Assembly (NCBI GenBank): GCA_023418755.1
Contig: JAEZZE010000389.1
Coordinates: forward strand, 1 to 10,203
Direction of reading: 5' to 3'
Length of the DNA stretch: 10,203 nt
Source: Bacillota bacterium
GTDB taxonomy: Bacteria > Bacillota > Bacilli > Paenibacillales > Paenibacillaceae
Every line of letters begins with the position of its first letter. Position 1 is the stretch's first letter. Made by a program: the position numbers and the translations under genes. Below, piece by piece: positions 1 through 6,218 of this stretch. The notes beneath the pieces were generated by a model that was not told where the DNA came from, did not search any database, and worked only from the letters and a program-made list of their open reading frames with translations.

Positions 1-619
1 GGGCGCGAGACACTTCGCCGGCCGTCATCGGGGCGGCCTGTCGGCTCCTTGTTCCGCCTTCCCACTCGGACATGCCCGGTATGACGTTAACAACGGCGAA
101 TCCATGCTCTTGAAGCATCCGGCACGCCATTGCGCTCCTTCTCCCGGTACGGCATACGACATAGGTCTCTTGGCTTCGGTCCAGCTCTCCGAGCCGCTTC
201 TCCAGTTCGCCGAACGGAATGGAGACGGAGCCGGGGATGTGGCCGAAGGCAAACTCCGCGGGCTCGCGAACATCCAGAATCGTCGGCTTTCCCTCGTCCG
301 CGGAGGAATCGAGCAGGCCTCGAAGCGCCTCGTTCCCGATTTCCGGAGTGAAACGCTCATCATCGCGCTCCTCTTCGGCCGATGCTTTGCGAATATAATG
401 CTTCAGCACCTCCTCGTCGCGCAGCGTGCCTAAATACTGGTGTCCGGTGCCCTTGGCCCAGCCTTGCAGATCCGCTAAGGAGCCTTCATCCGTCGCCTGG
501 ACCTCGATAACCTCTCCCGGCTTCAACGTTCCTATCGCTTGCTTCGTTCTGACGACGGGCATCGGGCAAGCCAACCCTTTGCAATCCAACACGTGATTCG
601 CGACGACTGAACGCGCCAT
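1..619 (-). CDS. TusA-rhodanese fusion sulfurtransferase (partial, C-terminus off the window)
   Basis: The reading frame starts at ATG 619-617 and stays open to the window edge, giving 206 codons. An AAAGGGGGA ribosome binding site (635-627) sits 7 nt upstream. Residues ~8-80 form a TusA/SirA-like domain with the motif LDCKGLACPMPVV, whose Cys (about residue 18, CPxP context) is the family's sulfur-accepting cysteine. Residues ~90-190 form a rhodanese domain: ILDVREPAEFAFGHIPGS, then the active-site loop VVCRTGRRS with the catalytic Cys, then the closing VIPGMSEWEGG. Known for the families: both domains carry sulfane sulfur as a cysteine persulfide and relay it to partner proteins in the cytoplasm. 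Such fusions are found in sulfide/persulfide detoxification operons (the CstA type) together with persulfide dioxygenase or sulfide:quinone reductase. Inference: this is the first gene of such an operon reading out of the window to the left, controlled by the palindromes upstream. The substrate and partners cannot be read from the sequence. Confidence 0.93.
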   Translation of the reverse strand, partial: MARSVVANHVLDCKGLACPMPVVRTKQAIGTLKPGEVIEVQATDEGSLADLQGWAKGTGHQYLGTLRDEEVLKHYIRKASAEEERDDERFTPEIGNEALRGLLDSSADEGKPTILDVREPAEFAFGHIPGSVSIPFGELEKRLGELDRSQETYVVCRTGRRSAMACRMLQEHGFAVVNVIPGMSEWEGGTRSRQAAPMTAGEVSRA

Positions 620-640
620 TTTCCAATCCCCCTTTCAGAT

Positions 641-656
641 ATACCCTATTGGGTAT
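641..656. promoter_or_regulatory. CsoR/CstR-like operator 1
   Basis: The sequence ATACCCTATTGGGTAT has two exact 6-bp half-sites (ATACCC / GGGTAT) around a 4-bp centre. It lies between the presumed -10 region and the ribosome binding site of the sulfurtransferase gene, so bound repressor would cover the transcription start. C-tract/G-tract dyads flanked by AT pairs are typical operators of the CsoR family, which includes the persulfide sensor CstR. Its identity as an operator is inferred from the pattern and the gene it precedes. Confidence 0.6.
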
Positions 657-663
657 TATGAAG

Positions 664-700
664 AGTATAAAATTATACCCCATGGGGTATGTAAATGATA
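664..700 (-). promoter_or_regulatory. Probable promoter of the sulfurtransferase gene
   Basis: Reading the minus strand there are two overlapping candidates. One is TATCAT (700-695), a 17-nt gap, then a perfect TATAAT -10 (677-672). The other is TTTACA (695-690), a 20-nt gap, then TATACT (669-664). The first has a consensus -10 and ideal spacing but a weak -35. The second has a good -35 but a long spacer. Either way the palindrome at 675-690 overlaps the core promoter, which fits repression. Confidence 0.4.
675..690. promoter_or_regulatory. CsoR/CstR-like operator 2 (perfect palindrome)
   Basis: ATACCCCATGGGGTAT is a perfect 16-bp palindrome with the same ATACCC/GGGTAT half-sites as the site at 641-656. 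The centres are 34 bp apart. It falls within the core promoter of the minus-strand sulfurtransferase gene, so occupancy should block RNA polymerase. The repressor gene is not in this window. Confidence 0.65.
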
Positions 701-723
701 ATAAAGGGAAACCGCGCATTTGT

Positions 724-749
724 CAACGCTCATTCGCAACGCTCATTCG
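724..749. repeat. 13-bp tandem duplication (two copies)
   Basis: CAACGCTCATTCG occurs twice head to tail (724-736 and 737-749) and is followed by a partial third copy (CAA). It lies in the gene-free 620-859 interval, about 35 bp upstream of the operator pair as read from the sulfurtransferase gene. It could be a slippage product; no function is visible. Confidence 0.8.
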
Positions 750-754
750 CAAAG

Positions 755-771
755 CCGGGTCCGTAACCCGG
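755..771. other. Small inverted repeat
   Basis: CCGGGT (755-760), CCGTA (761-765) and ACCCGG (766-771) form a 6-bp GC-rich stem with a 5-nt loop. No T-run follows on either strand, so it is not a standard intrinsic terminator. It lies between the 3' end of the SLH gene and the sulfurtransferase promoter. Confidence 0.45.
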
Positions 772-821
772 AATCCGCATTCCGCAATCGCCGAGCAATG
801 CCACGCCAAGCAGCGTATTTT

Positions 822-854
822 TCCGGTTTGCGGACGACGGGCCGCAAACCGGAA
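822..854. other. Strong hairpin downstream of the SLH gene
   Basis: TTCCGGTTTGCGG (822-834) and CCGCAAACCGGAA (842-854) pair perfectly over 13 bp around a 7-nt loop. It begins 6 bp past the SLH gene stop codon, where a terminator or 3' stabiliser would be expected. Read from the gene it is followed by A residues, not T, so it lacks the U-tract of a classical rho-independent terminator. It may still mark or protect the 3' end of the mRNA. Confidence 0.55.
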
Positions 855-859
855 TCGCG

Positions 860-3800
860 CTACTCGATGAAGCGAACGTGACGCAGCAGCCGTGTCAGAA
901 GCACGGCCGCCTGAGCCCGTGTAGCCGTCGCCGACGGAGCGAACGTGCCGTCCGCCATGCCGGAGACAAGGCCCGCGGCCGCCGCTTGGGCCACCGAATC
1001 CTGCGCCCATGGGGAGATCGCGTTCCGATCCGGGAAGGCGTCCAGTCCCGCGCCGTCCGGATTCGCCGCGTTCCCCTGCCCGCCCGCGACCGACAAAGCC
1101 TTCGCGATCATCACCGCCATCTGCTCGCGGGTGATCCGCTCGTCCGGCGCAAATCGTCCCTGCGCCGTACCGTTGACCAATCCGGCGTTCGCCGCCGCTT
1201 CCACGAAGGGCGCGTACCAAGATCCTGCAGAAACGTCAGAGAATTGCGAGCTTCCGCCATCCGGGCTCGCCGGCAAGCCCAGCCCTCGAACGAGCAGAGC
1301 GGCGAATTCCGCCCGCGTCACGTCCGCGTCAGGCGCGAACCGGCGATCCGACAGGCCGCGGACGATCAGCTTGGACGCAAGCAGCTCGACGTCCTGCTTC
1401 GCCCAATGCCCGTCGAGGTCGGCGAACGCGGCGCTGCTCGTTGCAAGCACAGCGTATATGCCGTCTTTCGGAGAGCTTATCGCGATCTCCCGTTTGCCGT
1501 CCTGGCGCAACGCAAGCACCGCCGGTACGAAAGAGACCGTTCCGGCGACCGGATCGTAGCGGACGGCCGTCCAGCTCTCCAATCGGCTGTTCTCTTGCAG
1601 CACGATGGCGCGAACCGTATCCGTTATTCCGGGATCGCCAAGATTTGCGCGGCGGCCGGCCGCCGACTCGGCGGAAATTCGGTAAGCGACGGCATTTCCG
1701 ATCACTTGGGCGCCGTTCGCGGACGCCGCTCGTCCAAGTTCCTGCCCCATCTGTCCGGCAATCCGCTCCATCTTTACGTTAACGTTCAAATCCTTTGCCT
1801 CCGCTCCGATCCGCGCCGCCAGCCCTTTCAAATCCAGCGCTCCGACGACGAGTCTGAAGCTGGAGCCGCTGAGCCGCACCTCGATGACGGCGTTCGGAAC
1901 GGCCGCGTCCGTTCGCGCCAGCCACTCGGCCGGCAGCGGCACCCGAACCTCTCGTTCGGAATCGTTCGCCGCGATCGTCAGCTTCGGCTTGGAGGCTTGC
2001 CGCAGTAAGCTTAGCGCATCATCCAGCGTCCCTTGGTCGAGGTCGACCCGTTCCGCGAAATCTCCTTCCGACCTAGCGACCTTCTTGACCCAATCCGCGT
2101 CGACCGTCAGGATCACCCCGCCATCGGCATCCATGGCGACCGCCTTCTTGCTCGTGTCCGTGCCCGTGTCCGGAGCGGCTGCCGGCCCCGAAGACGAACC
2201 CGAGCTTGAGCTTGACGGAGTCCGGTATAGGGACACGTCGTAGAAGTTCTGCGCCCCGTTCAACGCCGTAACGACGACGCGGAGCGCGTTCGTTCCCTCG
2301 CGAAGCGCGAGCCGGCCGCTTGGAGAACCGCTGGCGACCGTCTGCGGAGCGCCGCCGTTGACGCTCGCTTCAATCGTATCCCCGGCATTCGCCGCAACGG
2401 GCGTGACGGTAACCCCGGATATGCCGGTTGCGACGCGAGCCGCATAGTTGAACGTGCTTCCCGCGAACGCGGGGTCCAGTTCTCCCGCCGAGAGCGAAAG
2501 CCCACTCAGCACCGCGGACGAAGCGTTCACCCGAAAGCGGTTCGAAGTCGCGTTCGCAGGATTGCCGCTACCGTCCTTGGCCCGCACATGCAAATACCAT
2601 TCCCTTTCGAGCCCGCTCTTCGACAGCGTCTGTCCGTTAGAGAACGAGTTCCAGCCGGAGAAGGGAGCCGCCGGGTCGGTCGACCATACATACTGCAGCG
2701 TCGAAGCGTCCATACCGCCGCCGGTGTCGCTTACGGTCACTGTAGTGGATGCGGAATAAACCCAGTCCTCGCTGCCGTTCGTTCCGAATAAGATCGACGG
2801 CGGAGGCGGACTCGTCGTATCCACCTTAAAGGCAAGCATCCCTCCGACCGCCGTGTTGCGGCTGTCCTCGGCCGTAACCGTAATCGTATAGTCTCCGTCA
2901 CCCAATCCGGAAAGCGAAAACTTGCGGTTGATCGGCAGCGAGTTGCCGCCGTCGGAGATCGCTCCATAGGTCGCGCTGATGACGGAAACGTTCAAGCTGT
3001 CGCGAACGTCGTACTTGACGGACAGCGGTTCTCCCTCCGCTTCGTGAAACAGGCTCCCCGTCACCGAAAGCGTATCCTGTCCCGGATGCAGACTGTACGT
3101 CGTCGCGGCCAACGGATCGACGGCGATCCCCATTCCGAAGGCCCGCAAATACGGATACAATTCGCCGGGACGGAAGCCCCACACCGCCGGGTCCCAATCG
3201 GCAAAAGGACCGGACTCCTTCATTTCCTCCGTCGTCATTCCCGTTCCGCCGGCGCTGCTCGTCCAGCCCGTGGTGTCTTTATTCCAGTAGGACCGCGGAG
3301 AGGAGCTGCCGCCGTCGCCTCGACCGATCAGCCCCCCGGTAGAGCCGGAGTCGGAGCTAACGCTCCCCAGCGCATACGAATCCTGAACGACGGACGTCGA
3401 CGAGGCATAGCCCGTCAATCCCCCGGCTTCGCCGCCGTCCGCATGAATGCTGCCGGCCGCGAAGGAGTTGCGAATCGTACCGGTATTCGTGCCCGCCAGA
3501 CCGCCGACTCTGGCCCATCCTCCGACATGAACGATCGCATACGAATCGAGAATACTGCCCTGGCCGACAACGACGCCGACCAGTCCCCCCGCGTTGCTCT
3601 GCAGGGCATCCGCTTTGCCGGTTGCATACGAGCTTTCGACCTTTCCGGCGATCAGATTGCCCGCTACGGCTCCGACCGTTTCTTTCCCCCTAATTTGCAC
3701 GTCGATCAGACGAATGTTAAACAGATGTCCTTCGCTTCCCGGAGAACCGATTCGCCCGAAAAGACCGACGAAGCTCATGGATGGCCGGTCGATCGTCAGA

Positions 3801-4132
3801 TTGCGGATGACGTAGCCGTTCCCGTCCAGCGTTCCCGTGAAAGGATTGACGTCATCATCCACGGCGCCGATCGGCATCCACCCGCCGACATCCGGTCCGT
3901 CCCCGTCGTAATCGTATCCGGCCAGATCGATATTCGCTCCCAGCCGGTAATGAGCCGACAGGTCAAGGCTGATATCGGACAGCCCGGCGGCATCCGTAAC
4001 GACGTAAGGACAGACCGCCGTACCGTCCCCCTCCGGACTGCATGCCGCATGAGCTTCCTCCGCCCGCCATATCATCGGAAACGCCTGAAAAACCAACATA
4101 AAAATAAGCGCATACAGAAACGTCTTTTTCAT
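860..4132 (-). CDS. Secreted S-layer-homology protein with GLUG repeats and cadherin-like module
   Basis: This gene encodes a 1090-residue exported surface protein. The start is set at ATG 4132-4130 (MKKTFLYAL...) because GGAAGGG (4149-4143) lies 10 nt before it. The alternative in-frame ATG at 4141 is almost on top of that site. Residues 1-29 are a signal peptide with charged MKK, a hydrophobic core and an AHA cleavage site. Residues ~150-272 contain several GGLxG (GLUG) motifs with alternating SYA.G strands, expected to form a beta-helix like that in M26-peptidase/adhesin proteins. Residues ~330-540 look like Ig/Big-type beta domains, and ~540-635 is a cadherin-like beta-sandwich module (LSGLSLSAGELDPAF to YDVSLY). 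A Ser/Gly-rich linker (~638-652) follows, then ~245 residues of unassigned pre-SLH sequence. Three SLH domains follow at ~900-945, ~962-1008 and ~1028-1078, carrying TRAE, TREQ and TRAQ motifs. SLH triplets are known to bind pyruvylated secondary cell-wall polysaccharide, so the protein should be held on the cell wall facing outward. No catalytic domain is recognised; adhesion or a structural role is an inference. It is monocistronic and divergent from spoVR. Confidence 0.93.
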   Translation of the reverse strand: MKKTFLYALIFMLVFQAFPMIWRAEEAHAACSPEGDGTAVCPYVVTDAAGLSDISLDLSAHYRLGANIDLAGYDYDGDGPDVGGWMPIGAVDDDVNPFTGTLDGNGYVIRNLTIDRPSMSFVGLFGRIGSPGSEGHLFNIRLIDVQIRGKETVGAVAGNLIAGKVESSYATGKADALQSNAGGLVGVVVGQGSILDSYAIVHVGGWARVGGLAGTNTGTIRNSFAAGSIHADGGEAGGLTGYASSTSVVQDSYALGSVSSDSGSTGGLIGRGDGGSSSPRSYWNKDTTGWTSSAGGTGMTTEEMKESGPFADWDPAVWGFRPGELYPYLRAFGMGIAVDPLAATTYSLHPGQDTLSVTGSLFHEAEGEPLSVKYDVRDSLNVSVISATYGAISDGGNSLPINRKFSLSGLGDGDYTITVTAEDSRNTAVGGMLAFKVDTTSPPPPSILFGTNGSEDWVYSASTTVTVSDTGGGMDASTLQYVWSTDPAAPFSGWNSFSNGQTLSKSGLEREWYLHVRAKDGSGNPANATSNRFRVNASSAVLSGLSLSAGELDPAFAGSTFNYAARVATGISGVTVTPVAANAGDTIEASVNGGAPQTVASGSPSGRLALREGTNALRVVVTALNGAQNFYDVSLYRTPSSSSSGSSSGPAAAPDTGTDTSKKAVAMDADGGVILTVDADWVKKVARSEGDFAERVDLDQGTLDDALSLLRQASKPKLTIAANDSEREVRVPLPAEWLARTDAAVPNAVIEVRLSGSSFRLVVGALDLKGLAARIGAEAKDLNVNVKMERIAGQMGQELGRAASANGAQVIGNAVAYRISAESAAGRRANLGDPGITDTVRAIVLQENSRLESWTAVRYDPVAGTVSFVPAVLALRQDGKREIAISSPKDGIYAVLATSSAAFADLDGHWAKQDVELLASKLIVRGLSDRRFAPDADVTRAEFAALLVRGLGLPASPDGGSSQFSDVSAGSWYAPFVEAAANAGLVNGTAQGRFAPDERITREQMAVMIAKALSVAGGQGNAANPDGAGLDAFPDRNAISPWAQDSVAQAAAAGLVSGMADGTFAPSATATRAQAAVLLTRLLRHVRFIE

Positions 4133-4141
4133 CGTTCGCAT

Positions 4142-4149
4142 TCCCTTCC
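4142..4149 (-). promoter_or_regulatory. Ribosome binding site that sets the SLH gene start
   Basis: Minus-strand GGAAGGGA directly abuts the upstream ATG (4141) but is 10 nt from the ATG at 4132. That spacing, and the better signal peptide start (MKK), favour the downstream codon. Confidence 0.6.
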
Positions 4150-4188
4150 GCGGATTCTATCGAACAAGGGCGAAACTTTACAATTATT

Positions 4189-4217
4189 AGTATAAACTAG
4201 CAAGCCCGGAGTTTGAA
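4189..4217 (-). promoter_or_regulatory. Possible sigma-A promoter of the SLH gene
   Basis: On the minus strand TTCAAA (4217-4212) and TATACT (4194-4189) are separated by 17 nt, matching the -35/-10 consensus at 4 and 5 of 6 positions. Initiation near 4182 would give a leader of about 50 nt. The region is AT-rich compared with its surroundings. This is a pattern match only. Confidence 0.4.
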
Positions 4218-4273
4218 GACGTTCGGTAATTCCGGTTGAAATGAATCCCCTCGATCATTGTCTTTCCCGATAA

Positions 4274-4286
4274 GGGGCGGAGCCCC
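4274..4286. other. Short GC hairpin upstream of spoVR
   Basis: GGGGC (4274-4278), loop GGA, GCCCC (4282-4286). It lies about 90 bp upstream of the spoVR start in the gap between two divergent genes. Its role is unknown. It could be part of an upstream control region or chance in a GC-rich stretch. Confidence 0.3.
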
Positions 4287-4372
4287 CGAATGTTCCAAGC
4301 ACACTCCAACCGGTTCCCACATATACATAGGGTGGTGAAATCTTTGTTCAAGACAGGGGGGCTTGGCTCAGC

Positions 4373-5779
4373 ATGATGCGCGATGAGGAACGACTTGAGC
4401 TGGAGACGGCGATCGGGGACATTACGGGAATCGCGGAAAAGTTCGGGCTCGATTTCTATCCGATGCGATACGAAATCTGCCCGGCGGACATCATTTATAC
4501 CTTCGGCGCGTACGGGATGCCGACGCGTTTCAGCCATTGGAGCTTCGGAAAGACGTTCAACCGGATGAAGATGCAGTACGATCTCGGTCTCAGCAAAATT
4601 TACGAGCTCGTCATTAACTCCAATCCCTGCTACGCTTTTCTGCTGGACGGCAACTCCCTGGTGCAGAACAAGCTGATCGTCGCCCACGTGCTCGCCCACT
4701 GCGACTTCTTCAAGAATAACGCCCGCTTCTCCGTCTCCAACCGCAATATGGTCGAGAGCATGTCCGCCGCGGCGGAACGCATCAGCGGATACGAGATCGA
4801 ATACGGCGCCGCGGAGGTCGAACGCTTCCTCGACGCGGTCATGGCGATTCAGGAGCATGTCGACCCCGTCATCCGCAAGCCGTACGGCCTCGACCGGAAG
4901 CATTATATGGAAGCGCAGCAGCGCCGCGAGAAGAAGGAGCGGAGCGCAGGCCGCCCCTCCTCCCCCTATGACGACCTGTGGGATTTGGAAAGCTACGAAA
5001 CGAACGGGCAAGATCGGGAGAGCCGGGAGGACAGCGACGATCCGAAGCGCTTCCCGGTCAACCCGGAGAAGGACATCGTCTGGTTTATCCAGCAGTTCTC
5101 CCCCGTTCTCGAGGACTGGCAGCGCGACGTCATGAGCATTATACGAGAGGAGATGCTGTACTTCTGGCCGCAGATCGAGACGAAAATCATGAACGAAGGC
5201 TGGGCCTCGTACTGGCACCAGAGAATCATGAGGGAGCTCCCGCTGACGAGCGAGGAGGCGGTCGAATACGCCAAGCTGAATTCGGCGGTCGTGCAGCCTT
5301 CCAGACATTCGCTTAACCCGTATTACCTCGGGCTTAAGATTTTCGAAGACATCGAGAAACGGTTCGGCCGCGAGAAAATCTTCGAGGTGCGCGAGCTCGA
5401 TTCTGACGCCTCCTTCCTGCGCAATTATTTGACGAAGGAGCTGACGGAGGAGCTGGATCTGTACATTTTCGAGAAAAAGGGGCAGGAGTGGAAAATTACC
5501 GACAAGGGCTGGGAGAACGTCCGCGATCAGCTCGTTTTCTCTCGCGTCAACGGCGGGTTCCCCTACCTGGAGGTCACGGATGCGGACTATCAGCGCAGCG
5601 GCGAGCTTTATGTGACTCACCAGTACGAGGGCACCGAACTCGACGTTAAGTACGTCGAACGGACTCTTCCTTACCTCGTCGCGCTGTGGGGCAAAAACGT
5701 GCATCTGGAAACGTTCTGCGACGACAAAAAAGTGCTGTTCACCTGCGACGGCAAGAAGACGAACCGGCGGAGCGTGTAA
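4373..5779 (+). CDS. spoVR: Stage V sporulation protein R family (SpoVR)
   Basis: The 468-residue product matches the SpoVR family along its whole length and is essentially the usual Bacillus size. Landmarks are FGLDFYPMRYEICPADIIYT (24-43), FGAYGMPTRFSHWSFGK (~44-60), the HVLAHCDFFKNN segment (105-116), DDLWDLE (~201-207), EMLYFWPQ.ETKIMNEGWASYWHQ (~260-283) and NPYYLGLKIFEDIEKRFG. A charged low-conservation linker at ~183-225 separates the N- and C-terminal halves. Relative to B. subtilis SpoVR as I recall it, a short insertion after the EDIE segment is missing. The start at 4373 has AGGGGGG (4355-4361) 11 nt upstream; Met2 is less well spaced. In B. subtilis SpoVR is a cytoplasmic mother-cell protein under sigma-E needed for normal spore cortex formation, and its biochemical activity is unsettled. 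Here it stands alone, without the PrkA/YeaH partners found beside it in proteobacteria. No convincing sigma-E promoter was seen. Confidence 0.97.
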   Translation: MMRDEERLELETAIGDITGIAEKFGLDFYPMRYEICPADIIYTFGAYGMPTRFSHWSFGKTFNRMKMQYDLGLSKIYELVINSNPCYAFLLDGNSLVQNKLIVAHVLAHCDFFKNNARFSVSNRNMVESMSAAAERISGYEIEYGAAEVERFLDAVMAIQEHVDPVIRKPYGLDRKHYMEAQQRREKKERSAGRPSSPYDDLWDLESYETNGQDRESREDSDDPKRFPVNPEKDIVWFIQQFSPVLEDWQRDVMSIIREEMLYFWPQIETKIMNEGWASYWHQRIMRELPLTSEEAVEYAKLNSAVVQPSRHSLNPYYLGLKIFEDIEKRFGREKIFEVRELDSDASFLRNYLTKELTEELDLYIFEKKGQEWKITDKGWENVRDQLVFSRVNGGFPYLEVTDADYQRSGELYVTHQYEGTELDVKYVERTLPYLVALWGKNVHLETFCDDKKVLFTCDGKKTNRRSV

Positions 5780-5873
5780 CGGCGGAGAGGGCGAGCCACC
5801 GTCAGACGAGTATCGCTCTTCCGTTGGCAGGGTGACAGAGCGCTTCCTTGCAGCACGTTACGCAACATCAGTT

Positions 5874-6082
5874 GGGGCTGTCCCAAAAAGTAAGTTGCTC
5901 AGAAAGATAACCGATGATAAAGGTGCAAGGGCATGTACCTTACGATGCTATACGCCCCTGAAATGGGAATGGTAAACCCGTTACGAGGTGATTTCAGGAG
6001 CGTATGAGGCAGTCTCCAGGAGGTACATCCCCTTTCTTTGTCTATCGATTATCTCAAGCAACTCTACTTATGGGACAGCCCC
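5874..6082. mobile_element. 209-bp palindromic MITE-like element
   Basis: The ends are exact 12-bp inverted repeats, GGGGCTGTCCCA (5874-5885) and TGGGACAGCCCC (6071-6082). Complementarity continues inward in blocks: AGTTGCT (5893-5899) with AGCAACT (6057-6063); ATGTACCT (5933-5940) with AGGTACAT (6021-6028); and a 15-bp block at 5950-5964 matching 5991-6005 at 14 positions. The left and right arms (91 and 92 nt) thus fold on each other around a ~26-nt centre that has its own GTAA/TTAC stem. There is no coding capacity. The layout is that of a non-autonomous element mobilised in trans by an IS transposase. GGGGCTGTCCCA-type ends resemble those of some Firmicute IS elements, but the family cannot be named from memory. 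No clear target-site duplication flanks it (left ...CAGTT, right GATAG...). It sits in the 440-bp gene-free gap (5780-6218) between convergent genes, a neutral insertion site. Confidence 0.8.
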
Positions 6083-6112
6083 GATAGAATTGTGCTATAA
6101 AGCCCCGGCGTC

Positions 6113-6138
6113 GAGGAGCCGCGGTTAAGCAGCTCCTC
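6113..6138. other. Hairpin downstream of the solute-binding protein gene
   Basis: GAGGAGC (6113-6119) pairs with GCTCCTC (6132-6138), with two more inner G-C pairs after one mismatch and a 6-nt loop. Read from the transporter operon (minus strand) it lies about 80 bp past the stop codon. Only a short CTTT occurs further on, so it is not a textbook terminator. It is the best 3'-end candidate for the operon in the 6083-6218 stretch, which otherwise shows nothing recognisable. Confidence 0.4.
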
Positions 6139-6218
6139 TCAAGCTTCCGCCAATCAAGGGCCGAATCCTTGCCGAAAGTCGGGTCGATCCTCCGACTCCC
6201 ATGCTTTCGCTTCCTCTC

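Noticed and set aside
649..870. A 73-codon plus-strand frame starting inside the operator region
   Set aside because: No Shine-Dalgarno site. The frame crosses the palindrome, the tandem repeat and the hairpin, and the translation shows no recognisable domain.
3044..4195. A 383-codon plus-strand frame opposite the SLH gene, and a second of 376 codons at 878-2008
   Set aside because: Both are Arg/Pro-rich, low-information translations antisense to a clear multi-domain protein, with no ribosome binding site or family match.
4321..4330. ATATACATAG upstream of spoVR as a sigma-E -10 box
   Set aside because: It partly resembles the sigma-E -10 consensus, but no -35 (ATA-type) element lies at the right distance, so the match is too weak to annotate.
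4187..5704. A 505-codon open frame on the minus strand opposite spoVR
   Set aside because: It is the antisense shadow of a highly conserved gene. Third-position GC bias removes stops on the opposite strand, and the translation shows no recognisable domain.
5783..5823. Imperfect inverted repeat after the spoVR stop as a terminator
   Set aside because: The stem has mismatches, a loop of about 18 nt and no following T-run.
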